From positions 1 to 35,747 of the forward strand of contig CAZWEO010000045.1 of assembly GCA_964633115.1 (NCBI GenBank): a stretch of 35,747 nucleotides of DNA, given 5' to 3'. This DNA comes from B30-G6 sp964633115. GTDB lineage: Bacteria > Desulfobacterota > Desulfobacteria > Desulfobacterales > B30-G6. The translations under genes and the position numbers were made by a program. Under the pieces are notes generated by a model. That model did no database searches. It was given only the letters and a program-made list of their open reading frames with translations, and had not been told where the DNA came from. Below, one piece after another: positions 1-8,582 of the stretch (positions are counted from its first letter, which is position 1; each line of letters begins with the position of its first letter).

Positions 1-154
1 AAAGAACAGGAACATCAGATCCTACATGCAAGGATCTAACCGGATACTACTGGGTCTAACTAGTAAAACACCTTTTAATTTCTATGTTAATATTAAGGTT
101 CGAGAACTCATGGATCCAACTCATAGCTATTTAGGCGTTCAGGCTGTTGTAAAG
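1..154. other. Window edge downstream of ftsA; no gene seen
   Basis: This stretch lies just downstream of the ftsA stop on the minus strand. No reading frame here looks like a protein, and the plus-strand frame that crosses it is antisense to ftsA. In most dcw clusters ftsZ follows ftsA, so ftsZ probably begins beyond the window edge. I see no clear terminator, which fits continued transcription. Confidence 0.5.
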
Positions 155-1381
155 TTAAATTACATCCTTAAACCATTTGCGCATGCGATTCATAACGCCG
201 TTAAATATATGTTTGTCCCGAATCCGGAATTTTTTGGAGGGTTGGTTGCGAACACCATACATTACCAATCCCACACCCGTGGCATACATGGGATTGTTAA
301 CCACATCCACTAAACCACTGATGCCACTTGGTTTGCCAATACGCACCGGCAGGTTGAATATGGATTCGGCCACATCACCAATCCCTTCCAGCAGAGCTGT
401 ACCGCCTGTCAGCACCATGCCGGAATTAACCATATTTTCCATGCCGGCTCGGTATATTTCCCTTTGGATCAGCGAAAATATCTCTTCCATCCGCGGTTCT
501 AATATTTCACCCAGTATTTGCCTGGGTAGTTTTTTAGGTTCGCGCCCACCCATGCCGGGCACTTCGAGCGTCTCATCGCTGCTGATGCTGCTGGCATCGC
601 AAGTGCCATAGCGGGTTTTGATTTTTTCTGCTTCGGCCAAAGGCGCCCTGAGCCCAATGGCGATATCATTGGTTAGGTTATTCCCGCCCAGGCTGAGGAC
701 AAAGGTATGCTTGATATTTTTTGCGGAGAAAACCGCCAGGTCAGATGTGCCGCCACCCAGATCAAGCAGTGCCGATCCAAGTTCCTTTTCTTCATTGGTT
801 AAGACAGCCTCGCCCGAGGCCAACGATTCCAATACGATGTCACAGACATCCAGGCCGGAACGATTGGCGCATTTTACAATGTTGTGAGCTGATGTGACCG
901 CACCGGTGACGATATGGATTTTTGCTTCTAGCCGAACACCGGCCATGCCCACCGGATTTTGGATACCGGTTTGTTCATCGACAATATATTCTTGGGGTAG
1001 AACATGAATAACCTCACGGTCCATGGGGATGGCTACGGCGCGGGCCGCATCAATGACACGTTCCACATCGTTCTGAGTGATTTCGGAGCCTTTGATGGCC
1101 ACAATACCCCGGCTGTTGAATCCGGTGATATGGCCGCCGGCAATGCCAGCATAAACAGATGATATTTCACATCCAGCCATCAGCTCGGCCTCTTCAACGG
1201 CCTTTTTGATGGAATCTACGGTGGATTCGATATTTACAACGACGCCTTTACGCAGCCCAATAGAAGGACTTGTGCCAATTCCGATGATATTGACGTCCTC
1301 GTTGGATACTTCTCCCACGACTGCACAGATTTTTGTTGTACCGATATCCAGACCCACAACGATATTTTCATGACCCTGCAC
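155..1381 (-). CDS. ftsA: Cell division protein FtsA
   Basis: FtsA is the actin-like ATPase that tethers FtsZ to the cytoplasmic membrane and recruits later divisome proteins. The 408-residue product has the actin-fold phosphate 1 loop near residue 10 (GLDIGTTK), the phosphate 2 loop (LLDLGGGTSDLAVF) and the adenosine motif (VLTGGTALLEG). It ends in a basic amphipathic helix (MRKWFKDVI), the usual membrane-targeting tail. I chose a GTG start because AAGGAGG lies six bases upstream and residue 5 onward matches the family. A longer frame from 1438 adds a proline-rich segment that is really the 3' end of ftsQ read in another frame. The ftsQ stop is one base upstream, so the two are translationally coupled. 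Length is close to the E. coli protein (420). Confidence 0.95.
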   Translation of the reverse strand: MQGHENIVVGLDIGTTKICAVVGEVSNEDVNIIGIGTSPSIGLRKGVVVNIESTVDSIKKAVEEAELMAGCEISSVYAGIAGGHITGFNSRGIVAIKGSEITQNDVERVIDAARAVAIPMDREVIHVLPQEYIVDEQTGIQNPVGMAGVRLEAKIHIVTGAVTSAHNIVKCANRSGLDVCDIVLESLASGEAVLTNEEKELGSALLDLGGGTSDLAVFSAKNIKHTFVLSLGGNNLTNDIAIGLRAPLAEAEKIKTRYGTCDASSISSDETLEVPGMGGREPKKLPRQILGEILEPRMEEIFSLIQREIYRAGMENMVNSGMVLTGGTALLEGIGDVAESIFNLPVRIGKPSGISGLVDVVNNPMYATGVGLVMYGVRNQPSKKFRIRDKHIFNGVMNRMRKWFKDVI

Positions 1382-1382
1382 C

Positions 1383-2237
1383 TTACACCTCCTTGTGTCC
1401 CACGGCGGGGGATTTATCCATATTGAGATTGACGACAATGCGATCGAGATTGTTCAGGTCGATCGATTTCATGGCCGAAATCTTTTCCTTGGTTTCTAAA
1501 TACGCCAGCACTTCCTCCAAGCGTTTATATTTGTCGCGGTAATCACCATAGCCCAGTTTGAGGGCCCCCAGACGGTTGTCGGCGTAAACCGTCAAGCCAA
1601 TGTCCTTGTCGACGTGGATGCTTTTTATATTCCGATTGGCGATGAGGCTGTTGCTTTGCAGGCCGAGTTTTAATACAGCCATGACCGCTTTAAATGGTCG
1701 ATTAACCGGCCGACTGCCCACGTTTAAATCTGAGAAGGTTAGGCCGTAAACATTGGGTAGACTCACGGGATCGGTCAGGTGCCATTCTTTAAAGATTTCG
1801 CCCTTGCGATTAAGTAGAAATTTGCGCCCCATATCAATAATGGCCAAAGGTTCATGTTCTCGAATGCGAATATGGATGCCCTTTGGAATTTCGCGGCTAA
1901 CGTCAGCTTCCGATATCCAGGGATGGGCCAACAGGCGTTTGCGTGTGGTCATCAAATTTACCGAGAAAATATTCAAACCCAGGTCCAACTTGGCTTGGTC
2001 GATGACTCCCTGTTGGTCTAAGCGTTCACATCCCGTTACGCTGATTTCCCGGGTGTTAAAATAATCAGACTGAGTAAAAATATCGTAGCTAAAGATGAAG
2101 GCAAAGCTCATGGCAGCAACCAGCAACAGACCCGAGCCAATCTTGGCGATACCTTTCAGATACTGCAACCGCCGCGCTTGTCTTTTGGCCGAGCTGTTTT
2201 TAAAATAGTTCTTGCGTGTTTTCTTACGTGCCAACAA
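1383..2237 (-). CDS. ftsQ: Cell division protein FtsQ (POTRA domain)
   Basis: FtsQ is a bitopic inner-membrane protein that joins FtsL/FtsB and FtsW/FtsI in the divisome. The 284-residue product has a very basic cytoplasmic N-terminus, one membrane segment at about residues 32-54, then a POTRA domain starting near residue 58 (YFNTREISVTG) and the FtsQ beta domain. The start is a TTG: two TTG codons sit side by side (2237 and 2234) behind GAGGTG, and no ATG fits. The start lies inside the last codons of murB (14-base overlap), so translation is probably coupled. No ddl precedes it, unlike in many Proteobacteria. The family call is secure from position, topology and the POTRA segment; the exact start is less certain. 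Confidence 0.9.
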   Translation of the reverse strand: MLARKKTRKNYFKNSSAKRQARRLQYLKGIAKIGSGLLLVAAMSFAFIFSYDIFTQSDYFNTREISVTGCERLDQQGVIDQAKLDLGLNIFSVNLMTTRKRLLAHPWISEADVSREIPKGIHIRIREHEPLAIIDMGRKFLLNRKGEIFKEWHLTDPVSLPNVYGLTFSDLNVGSRPVNRPFKAVMAVLKLGLQSNSLIANRNIKSIHVDKDIGLTVYADNRLGALKLGYGDYRDKYKRLEEVLAYLETKEKISAMKSIDLNNLDRIVVNLNMDKSPAVGHKEV

Positions 2238-3174
2238 TTTGCACCTCGGGTTCCAGTTCGACCTTGTAAAGATTCATTACTTTGGACTGGATTAGATCTT
2301 TTAATTCAATGATATCTGTAGCGGTAGCATTGCCCGTATTGACGATCCAATTGGCATGCTGCCTCGATATCTGGGCGCCGCCCATTTGCATGCCCTTCAA
2401 ACCGGCCCGATCAATAAGCTCACCGGCGGTAAGCCCGGCCGGCGGATTTTTAAAGAAAGAGCCGGCGCTGCGCTGATGCAGCGGTTGCGTTCTGGCGCGG
2501 GCCTTCAATATGGCGTCGGCTTCGGTTTTCAGTTTGGTCCCATCAGCAACCGAGAGTTGCAGCTTACCTTCCAAAATAATTGGCATGACGGCGGCTGTAG
2601 TTTGGTTTTCAAAAACCCACGTCAAATGTCTGTAACCAAAAACCAAGTCTTTTTGGTTATACTGCTCAATATTTCCGCCTGCGGTCAGGACCTTTACTTC
2701 ATTGACGACATCTCCTAGGCAACCTGTGGCAGTGCCGGCATTCATCATAATGGCCCCACCCAATGTTCCGGGTATGCCCAGGGCAAAATTAAGGCCCTTA
2801 ATGTCATGGCGGATGGCATAGTTACAAAGCGCACTTAAGGAAATGGCGGCCCCAGCTGAGATCCGGGCCTCTCCATTTTCACTTAGCGTATGCTGCAGAT
2901 CCTTGTAGCAAGCTTTAAGGGAAATAACGATGCCGCCTAGGCCGCCGTCCAGGACCAGTAAATTGGTGCCATTGCCAATGATCAAGCTGGGTAAATCATT
3001 TTGCTGGCACCACTGACAGAGGGCGGCCAAATCCGAAGGTTGCCGTGGCGCGATGTACGCATCAGCTGGCCCGCCCACCCGCAAGGAGGTATGCTGGGAC
3101 ATGGGTTCGTCAAAGCGAACCCGGGAACCGAATCGATCTTTCAGCCAGCGTTTATGTGTATCGGTTAGCAACAT
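2224..3174 (-). CDS. murB: UDP-N-acetylenolpyruvoylglucosamine reductase MurB
   Basis: MurB is the cytoplasmic FAD enzyme that reduces UDP-GlcNAc-enolpyruvate to UDP-MurNAc with NADPH. The 316-residue product shows the FAD-binding N-terminal motif (HTSLRVGGPAD, near residue 28), the conserved GIPGTLGGA-MNAG stretch, the catalytic serine region GSFFKNP, and a C-terminal LEPEVQ with the second catalytic acid. The short C-terminal layout and GSFFKNP segment suggest the type II form seen in many Gram-positives and deltaproteobacteria. I used the ATG at 3174; an in-frame TTG six bases upstream is possible, and neither has a good ribosome binding site. The 74-base gap to murC holds a purine-rich palindromic word array. 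Confidence 0.95.
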   Translation of the reverse strand: MLLTDTHKRWLKDRFGSRVRFDEPMSQHTSLRVGGPADAYIAPRQPSDLAALCQWCQQNDLPSLIIGNGTNLLVLDGGLGGIVISLKACYKDLQHTLSENGEARISAGAAISLSALCNYAIRHDIKGLNFALGIPGTLGGAIMMNAGTATGCLGDVVNEVKVLTAGGNIEQYNQKDLVFGYRHLTWVFENQTTAAVMPIILEGKLQLSVADGTKLKTEADAILKARARTQPLHQRSAGSFFKNPPAGLTAGELIDRAGLKGMQMGGAQISRQHANWIVNTGNATATDIIELKDLIQSKVMNLYKVELEPEVQIVGT

Positions 3175-3183
3175 ATTCAAATT

Positions 3184-3266
3184 ACAGGGTTGGAGGGTTT
3201 AGGTTTGGAGGGGTTGAGGGTTAGGTACCCCGGCAACCCGCCACCCCTTCATCCCTTCAAACCTGT
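3184..3266. repeat. Imperfect palindromic word array between murC and murB
   Basis: The left half is a run of degenerate 7-base words built on GGGTTGG, AGGGTTT and GAGGGGT. The right half reads as their complement (CCACCCC, TTCATCC). The halves meet at a GGTACC at 3224-3229, so the whole piece can fold into an imperfect hairpin with arms of about 40 bases. The outer ends pair as ACAGG/CCTGT. The right half overlaps the 3' end of murC (stop at 3249). Confidence 0.65.
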
Positions 3267-4625
3267 CTCTATAATGTTTTCGCCTACCTTCCAAACATCT
3301 CCGGCGCCAAGGGTCAGCAGGATGTCCTTACTTTTGAGAATCTGTTGTAATGCTCGAACCGTGGCGTCGATACTGTTGGTACAAATGACTTCCTTATGAC
3401 CGTGGGCCATGATGCCGTCACACAAATCATGACCGTTCACACCGGCAATCACGGCTTCACCGGCCGCATATATGGGCAGAACCAAGAGTACATCTGATTG
3501 ATAAAAGGCACGCGTAAAATCATCAAACAGGGCCTGGGTTCGGGTATAACGATGGGGTTGAAATACTACCACCTTACGACGTTTGGGCCAGGCATCATTT
3601 AGAGCTTGCAGCGTGGCTTTTATTTCGGTGGGGTGGTGTCCGTAGTCATCGATAACAATGATACCATCGCATTCACCTTGGATTTCCAATCGGCGTTGAA
3701 CCCCTTCGGTCTTTTCCAAAGCTGATTTTATAACTGAAAAGGGAAGGTCCAGTTCAAGGCCCACAGCGATCCCGGCCATGGCATTGGATATGTTGTGGTA
3801 GCCTGAAAGGTTGAGCCTAATCTGCCCCAAACGGTTTCCTTGATAGTAAGCCTCAAAGCAACTCTTGAGTCCCTCGAAGCGAACGTTCTTAGCCTGAACA
3901 TCGGCCTGAGAATTCATGCCATAGGTGATAAAACGATTTTTAATACTGGGGATGAGTTCCTGAATGTGTTCGTTGTCCAAACACAGTACACCCAGCCCGT
4001 AAAAAGGAACCCTTTGAATAAAGCGTAGAAAGGCGGCTTTGATTTCACTAAGATCGGCATAATGATCCAGATGCTCCCGATCGATGTTGGTAACAACGGC
4101 AATGGCCGGAGACATTTTAAGAAAGGATCCGTCACTTTCATCAGCCTCAGCCACAATAAAATCGCCTTGTCCCAGTAGGGCATTGGTGCCGATGCTTTTA
4201 AGTTTGCCGCCGATAACCACCGTCGGATCCAAGCCACCTTCGGCTAAAACAGCAGATACAATCGAGGTTGTGGATGTTTTGCCATGGGCCCCGGCGATGG
4301 CGACACTGTATTTAAGGCGCATCAGTTCAGCCAGCATTTCAGCTCGGGGAATCACGGGTATATTCATTTGATGGGCCGCCATGACTTCGGGATTACTGGC
4401 TTTTACCGCCGATGAGATGACCACCACGTCGGCACCCTCGATATGGTCGGCTTGATGCCCGGCATGAACTATGGCACCGAAACCTTTAAGACGATGGGTG
4501 ATATCGGATTGCTGCAGATCCGATCCAGAAACAGTATATCCCAGATTGATCAACAGCTCGGCAATACCGCTCATGCCGATGCCGCCGATGCCGACGAAGT
4601 GGATGTGGTACTTTTTATGATACAT
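3249..4625 (-). CDS. murC: UDP-N-acetylmuramate--L-alanine ligase MurC
   Basis: MurC adds L-alanine to UDP-MurNAc, the first of the Mur ligase steps in the cytoplasm. The 458-residue protein begins with the Rossmann UDP-binding motif GIGGIGMSGIAE (near residue 12), has the ATP P-loop GAHGKTSTT (about residue 110), the metal/carbamate region EADESDGS and NIDREHLDHY, and the C-terminal DDYGHHPTE and FQPHRYTRT motifs typical of MurC. Length fits the family. The ATG has only a weak AAGG upstream. It is separated from murG by about 200 bases, the largest gap within the dcw cluster, which carries a long imperfect palindrome. Confidence 0.96.
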   Translation of the reverse strand: MYHKKYHIHFVGIGGIGMSGIAELLINLGYTVSGSDLQQSDITHRLKGFGAIVHAGHQADHIEGADVVVISSAVKASNPEVMAAHQMNIPVIPRAEMLAELMRLKYSVAIAGAHGKTSTTSIVSAVLAEGGLDPTVVIGGKLKSIGTNALLGQGDFIVAEADESDGSFLKMSPAIAVVTNIDREHLDHYADLSEIKAAFLRFIQRVPFYGLGVLCLDNEHIQELIPSIKNRFITYGMNSQADVQAKNVRFEGLKSCFEAYYQGNRLGQIRLNLSGYHNISNAMAGIAVGLELDLPFSVIKSALEKTEGVQRRLEIQGECDGIIVIDDYGHHPTEIKATLQALNDAWPKRRKVVVFQPHRYTRTQALFDDFTRAFYQSDVLLVLPIYAAGEAVIAGVNGHDLCDGIMAHGHKEVICTNSIDATVRALQQILKSKDILLTLGAGDVWKVGENIIETGLKG

Positions 4626-4641
4626 ACTATGCCTTTAAGGT

Positions 4642-4756
4642 CTTCGTAAAAAGCCCAACTTCTGCGTTGTGCTTCGTTTTGCAATAATTCAACGTACTAT
4701 TTGTACGCCTCATGATTACAAAACTCGTACGCCTTGAATTTGAACTTCCTACGAAC
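4642..4756. repeat. Long imperfect inverted repeat in the murG-murC spacer
   Basis: The outer ends TTCGTA (4643-4648) and TACGAA (4750-4755) pair. Pairing continues with mismatches through both arms of about 55 bases to the central GTAC-TATTT-GTAC (4694-4706). The arms keep recognisable mirrored segments, for example TTCGTTTTGCAAT on the left against ATTACAAAACTCG on the right. No open frame runs through it. From memory, similar palindromes beginning with a CTTCGTAAAAAG-like sequence are scattered in Desulfobacterales genomes, so this may be one copy of a dispersed family. Confidence 0.7.
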
Positions 4757-4790
4757 GCTCCAATTTTTCTTGTTATGACTACATAATCTT

Positions 4791-4848
4791 TGAACATTGA
4801 GTCTTAGTCTATGAGCTCCTATCTGCTTACAGCTTACTGCTAACGAGT
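4791..4848. repeat. Degenerate heptamer array overlapping the murG 3' end
   Basis: About eight in-phase 7-base words run across the spacer. The clearest are TGCTTAC, AGCTTAC and TGCTAAC; before them come degenerate TTTGAAC-like and ATTGAGT-like words. On the minus strand the last three words encode the final residues of MurG (VSSKL) and its stop codon, so the array has become part of the gene end. Confidence 0.6.
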
Positions 4849-6068
4849 TCATAAATGTCCGCCACAATATCCCGAGCTGCATGCGGTCGGGCATGTTTTT
4901 TTAAATTCGCCGCCATGATGTGCCCTTTTTGGGGTTCGTGCATATGGGTCTGGATGGCATTGGCCAGACCTTTGGCCGTCAAGTCTTTTTCCAAGATCAT
5001 TTCGGCTGCACCGGCGGCTACCAACTGGCCGGCATTTACGGCCTGATGATCATCGGCGGCAAACGGGTAGGGTATAAATATGACTCGTTTGCCCAGAAGT
5101 GCTAATTCCGCCACGGTGGAAGCACCGGCCCGGCAGATCACCAGGTCTGCCTGGTGGTAGCAATTCTGCATATCATCGAAAAATGCCTGAACAGTGGCCA
5201 CCATATTATGGGCACGGTAGGCCTGACTGACTTCGCTTTCATCATCAAGACCGGTTTGATGAATAAAGGCCAGATTATGTTTGGATTCAAAATGCGCCAA
5301 GGCTGCTATCATGGTCATATTGATGCGATGTGCACCTTGACTCCCGCCGATGATTAGGACCGTGATGAGGTTCTGATTTTGCCGTGATGAATCCAGGGAT
5401 AGGCGATCTGCTTGCTTGCTCCTAAATATGTCCTTTCTAACCGGATTGCCGGTTAATCTAATTTTATGCGCCTGAGCATGAATTTTAGTGTCCTCAAAGG
5501 ACACATAGATCCGGTTTGCCAGTGATACCAAGAACCGATTGGTCATACCCGGTATCATATTCTGTTCATGCAGCGCCCGGGGGATGCCCAGAATCCAGGC
5601 GGCCATTACAACGGGTCCGGCTGAATAACCGCCCACGCCCAAGACAGCATCGGGACGTATTTGTCGGAGAATCTTGACGGATGCCACCACGCTGGTAGGG
5701 ATGGTGGCTAAAGCCATGGCTTGGTAAAATTTGGTCTTGCCTTTCAATGGTTTTACCTGGATGCGTTTATGCGCAAAACCCTTTTGATTTAGAACCCGGG
5801 TTTCAAATGGGTTGCCGGTACCGATGAAATGAATTTGGCTGTCTGCATGCGAACCCAACACTTGTTCGGCCACGGCAATACCCGGGAACAAATGACCCCC
5901 GGTTCCTCCGCCCGCGATGACCAATGAAAGGGGCCGCGAAACCGCATGCGTCCCGGTTTTGGGGTGATCGCAACCCACGATTTGGTCACCAGGGACCACT
6001 GCTCCAAAGTATAAACAGCAAGCCTGAGAATTGTAGCCGGGTTTATATGGGGACCTACTTCGCAACAT
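4827..6068 (-). CDS. murG: MurG glycosyltransferase (lipid II synthesis)
   Basis: MurG transfers GlcNAc from UDP-GlcNAc to lipid I on the inner face of the cytoplasmic membrane, making lipid II. The glycine-rich lipid/acceptor loop IAGGGTGGH-FPG and second loop GVGGYSAGP are present, as are LHEQN, GGSQGA and the donor-site segment CRAGASTVAEL. The ATG at 6068 has GGAGG five bases upstream and overlaps ftsW by 14 bases. It gives a 413-residue protein with a 40-residue N-terminal extension before the conserved domain that MurG normally lacks. A GTG about 30 codons in could instead be the start (product near 380 residues). Family certain, start uncertain. Confidence 0.93.
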   Translation of the reverse strand: MLRSRSPYKPGYNSQACCLYFGAVVPGDQIVGCDHPKTGTHAVSRPLSLVIAGGGTGGHLFPGIAVAEQVLGSHADSQIHFIGTGNPFETRVLNQKGFAHKRIQVKPLKGKTKFYQAMALATIPTSVVASVKILRQIRPDAVLGVGGYSAGPVVMAAWILGIPRALHEQNMIPGMTNRFLVSLANRIYVSFEDTKIHAQAHKIRLTGNPVRKDIFRSKQADRLSLDSSRQNQNLITVLIIGGSQGAHRINMTMIAALAHFESKHNLAFIHQTGLDDESEVSQAYRAHNMVATVQAFFDDMQNCYHQADLVICRAGASTVAELALLGKRVIFIPYPFAADDHQAVNAGQLVAAGAAEMILEKDLTAKGLANAIQTHMHEPQKGHIMAANLKKHARPHAARDIVADIYELVSSKL

Positions 6069-7176
6069 GCCGACCTCCGATATGCATCAAAATTCCGATG
6101 GATGCCATGTTGACCAACAAGGATGTACCGCCATAACTTAAAAAAGGTAGCGTCAACCCTTTGGTGGGTAATAAGCCCAGTGTGACGCCCATATTGACAC
6201 AGACCTGCAGCAGAATGGCCGCGGTAATACCCATGGCCATAAAAGTTGCGAATGAGTTGTCGGCATTACGGGCGATATGAACGCCCCGCCATAAAATGAG
6301 TGCGTACAGACATAAAATCACCAGGATACCCACAAGTCCCAATTCTTCGCCAATTACGGAAAAAATGAAGTCTGTATGTGGTTCCGGCAGATAAAACAAT
6401 TTTTGATATCCCTGACCGATCCCAGCACCCCAAATTCCGCCGGAGCCAAAGGCCATGAGGGAATGCACAATCTGGTATCCATCATCAGTCGGATACTGCC
6501 AGGGATCGAGAAAACTGGTGATCCGGCGGATCCGATATTCGGCATTTATCAGCACATAATAGGCCAGCGGCAATATCAACAGGATGGCGGATAATAGATA
6601 GCGCCAGCGGACACCGCCCACAAACAGCAGAATCCAGGTGATGGTTCCCAGTATGATCGCCGAACCAAAATCAGGCTGCAAAAGAATCAACACGGTCATT
6701 AGGGCCAGAACAATGACATGCGGTAGAAATCCGATGGAAAATTCTTTGATTTGATCCTGTTTTTTACTCATGGAATAGGCCAGATAAAGGATCATGGCCT
6801 GACGCGCAACCTCAGATGGTTGAAATGATACGCCCATAAAGCTGAGCCATCGCTTGGCGCCGCCAGCTGTAATGCCGAGTTGACTAAAAGGCACCAGCAA
6901 TAGCAAAATTATGGCAATTCCTAGCAAGGGATAGGTCAGAGATCGGTAAATGCCCAGGGGAATATGGCCACATAAAACCAGAGCCAAAAGACCCATGGAT
7001 GCATATAGGGCCTGACGCTTTAAAAAATAGGTATCGGAACCAAATTTCTTGAGGGCCAGCGCCGAACTGGCACTGTAGACCATGACAATCCCAATCCCCA
7101 CCAAGAACAACACGCAAAAAAGCAGCGTGACATCATAGCGCATGGTGCGATCCTGGGATTGGGTGTTTGCGTTCAT
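6055..7176 (-). CDS. ftsW: Lipid II polymerase FtsW (SEDS family)
   Basis: FtsW is the SEDS-family peptidoglycan glycosyltransferase that works with FtsI at the septum. The 373-residue product is a polytopic membrane protein with about ten hydrophobic segments. It contains the family signature PEPHTDFIFSVIGEELG in the large extracytoplasmic loop, and C-terminal LPTKGLTLPFLSYGGTS. The start forms an ATGA overlap with the murD stop. An internal ATG at 7143 with AGGA seven bases upstream is an alternative that would remove 11 hydrophilic residues. In context (murD before, murG after) FtsW is much more likely than RodA. Confidence 0.95.
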   Translation of the reverse strand: MNANTQSQDRTMRYDVTLLFCVLFLVGIGIVMVYSASSALALKKFGSDTYFLKRQALYASMGLLALVLCGHIPLGIYRSLTYPLLGIAIILLLLVPFSQLGITAGGAKRWLSFMGVSFQPSEVARQAMILYLAYSMSKKQDQIKEFSIGFLPHVIVLALMTVLILLQPDFGSAIILGTITWILLFVGGVRWRYLLSAILLILPLAYYVLINAEYRIRRITSFLDPWQYPTDDGYQIVHSLMAFGSGGIWGAGIGQGYQKLFYLPEPHTDFIFSVIGEELGLVGILVILCLYALILWRGVHIARNADNSFATFMAMGITAAILLQVCVNMGVTLGLLPTKGLTLPFLSYGGTSLLVNMASIGILMHIGGRHVAK

Positions 7177-8579
7177 CCGAAATTCCGTTGGGTTACGGTC
7201 CTGCAGAACGCCAGTCCGCGTTCCTTGTAGTTTTTATACATGTCAAAGCTGGTACAACCTGGTGACAGCAAAACACTCTCACCTGAAACGGCTGAACCAT
7301 AGGCAACAGCCACAGCATCCTTCATGCTGGCGGCTATTTGCGTGCGTGCGCTGTCTCCCAAAACCTCCTCGATCTTATGAGCGGCTTCACCCCAGAGGGT
7401 CAGACTTTTTACCTTCTGACGGACAGCTTTGGTCAGGAGTTTGAAATTGCCACCTTTGTCGCGACCACACATAATCAGGTGTATCGGTGTCGGCAGGCAT
7501 TCAAGCGCCCGCAGGACCGCGTCCACATTGGTGGCTTTGCTGTCATTGTAAAATGAGATCCCATCAATGCTGGCCACCAACTCCAGCCGATGGGGCAAAC
7601 CTTTGAAATCTTGAAGGGCATTGTGAATGCCTTTTAGATTTCCGCCACAGGCTAGCGCTGCCAAGCTGGCAGCGGCGATATTTTCCAGTTCATGCGGACA
7701 GGTCAGGGGAATCTCCTGCAGCGATATGGCCGCCTGGCTTTCTTTCTGCACCTGCGTTGATACGGCATTGTGTGCGTGCATCCTATCCAGCATATATATA
7801 CCCTGGAAACGAATTGCATCTGACTCGATATCGACACCTATTTCTGTTTGATCCCGACCAATAAAATAAAATTTTGTCGCGGGTACATCCTGGCTGACCC
7901 GCCGGACCCAGGTATCGTATCCGTTTAAAACGGCGATGTCCTTGGAACCCTGGTTTTCAAGCAGCCTTCCCTTGGAACGTGCATAGGCTTCAAAATTGTC
8001 ATATCGATCCAGGTGGTCGTCGCTTATATTTAGCAGCAAACTGACGTCCGGTCTGAAAGTCGCAATGGTATCGAGCTGAAAACTGCTAATTTCTATAACC
8101 AACCAATCCGCCTTTTTATGGGCAAGGGGATAGCTGACCAAGGGTGTCCCGATATTGCCACCTACAAACACGTTTAATCCTGACCGGGCTAACATATCTC
8201 CAAGCAAGTGAGTGGTGGTCGTTTTGCCATTTGTTCCGGTCACAGCCACAATGGGTTCGCTGATAAACCGGGATGCCAGTTCAATTTCTCCCAAGACCGG
8301 GACGCCTTTTTCACGAGCAGCTTGAATCGCTGCGATGGTATGCGGGACCCCCGGGCTGATCACGATTAACTCGGCCTGGGTAAAGGTGTCCAGGTTGTGG
8401 CCGCCGAATTCGAGGTTCACCCCCATTTGCTGGAGACTTTTAACACCATCTGGCGCCTGGCTTTCGGGCACCATGTCCGAAACGGTTACCGTCGCACCCC
8501 GCTTTTTTAAAAATTGGGCCGTATCCATGCCAGAACGCCCCATCCCCACCACGAGTGCTTTTAGATTCAATAGCTCCAT
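7173..8579 (-). CDS. murD: UDP-N-acetylmuramoylalanine--D-glutamate ligase MurD
   Basis: MurD adds D-glutamate to UDP-MurNAc-L-Ala. The 468-residue protein has an N-terminal Rossmann UDP-binding motif (VVGMGRSGMDTAQ, near residue 11), the ATP loop GTNGKTTTT (near residue 114), the conserved ISDDHLDRY segment, and the C-terminal FYNDSKATN and LSPGCTSFDMYKNYKERG motifs typical of MurD. The start is three bases after the mraY stop, with only a weak TGAGA as ribosome binding site, so coupling to mraY is likely. It overlaps ftsW by four bases at its end. Confidence 0.96.
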   Translation of the reverse strand: MELLNLKALVVGMGRSGMDTAQFLKKRGATVTVSDMVPESQAPDGVKSLQQMGVNLEFGGHNLDTFTQAELIVISPGVPHTIAAIQAAREKGVPVLGEIELASRFISEPIVAVTGTNGKTTTTHLLGDMLARSGLNVFVGGNIGTPLVSYPLAHKKADWLVIEISSFQLDTIATFRPDVSLLLNISDDHLDRYDNFEAYARSKGRLLENQGSKDIAVLNGYDTWVRRVSQDVPATKFYFIGRDQTEIGVDIESDAIRFQGIYMLDRMHAHNAVSTQVQKESQAAISLQEIPLTCPHELENIAAASLAALACGGNLKGIHNALQDFKGLPHRLELVASIDGISFYNDSKATNVDAVLRALECLPTPIHLIMCGRDKGGNFKLLTKAVRQKVKSLTLWGEAAHKIEEVLGDSARTQIAASMKDAVAVAYGSAVSGESVLLSPGCTSFDMYKNYKERGLAFCRTVTQRNFG

Positions 8580-8582
8580 TGC

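Noticed and set aside
26..313. 95-residue plus-strand frame at the window start
   Set aside because: It is mostly antisense to ftsA, with no ribosome binding site or recognisable domain.
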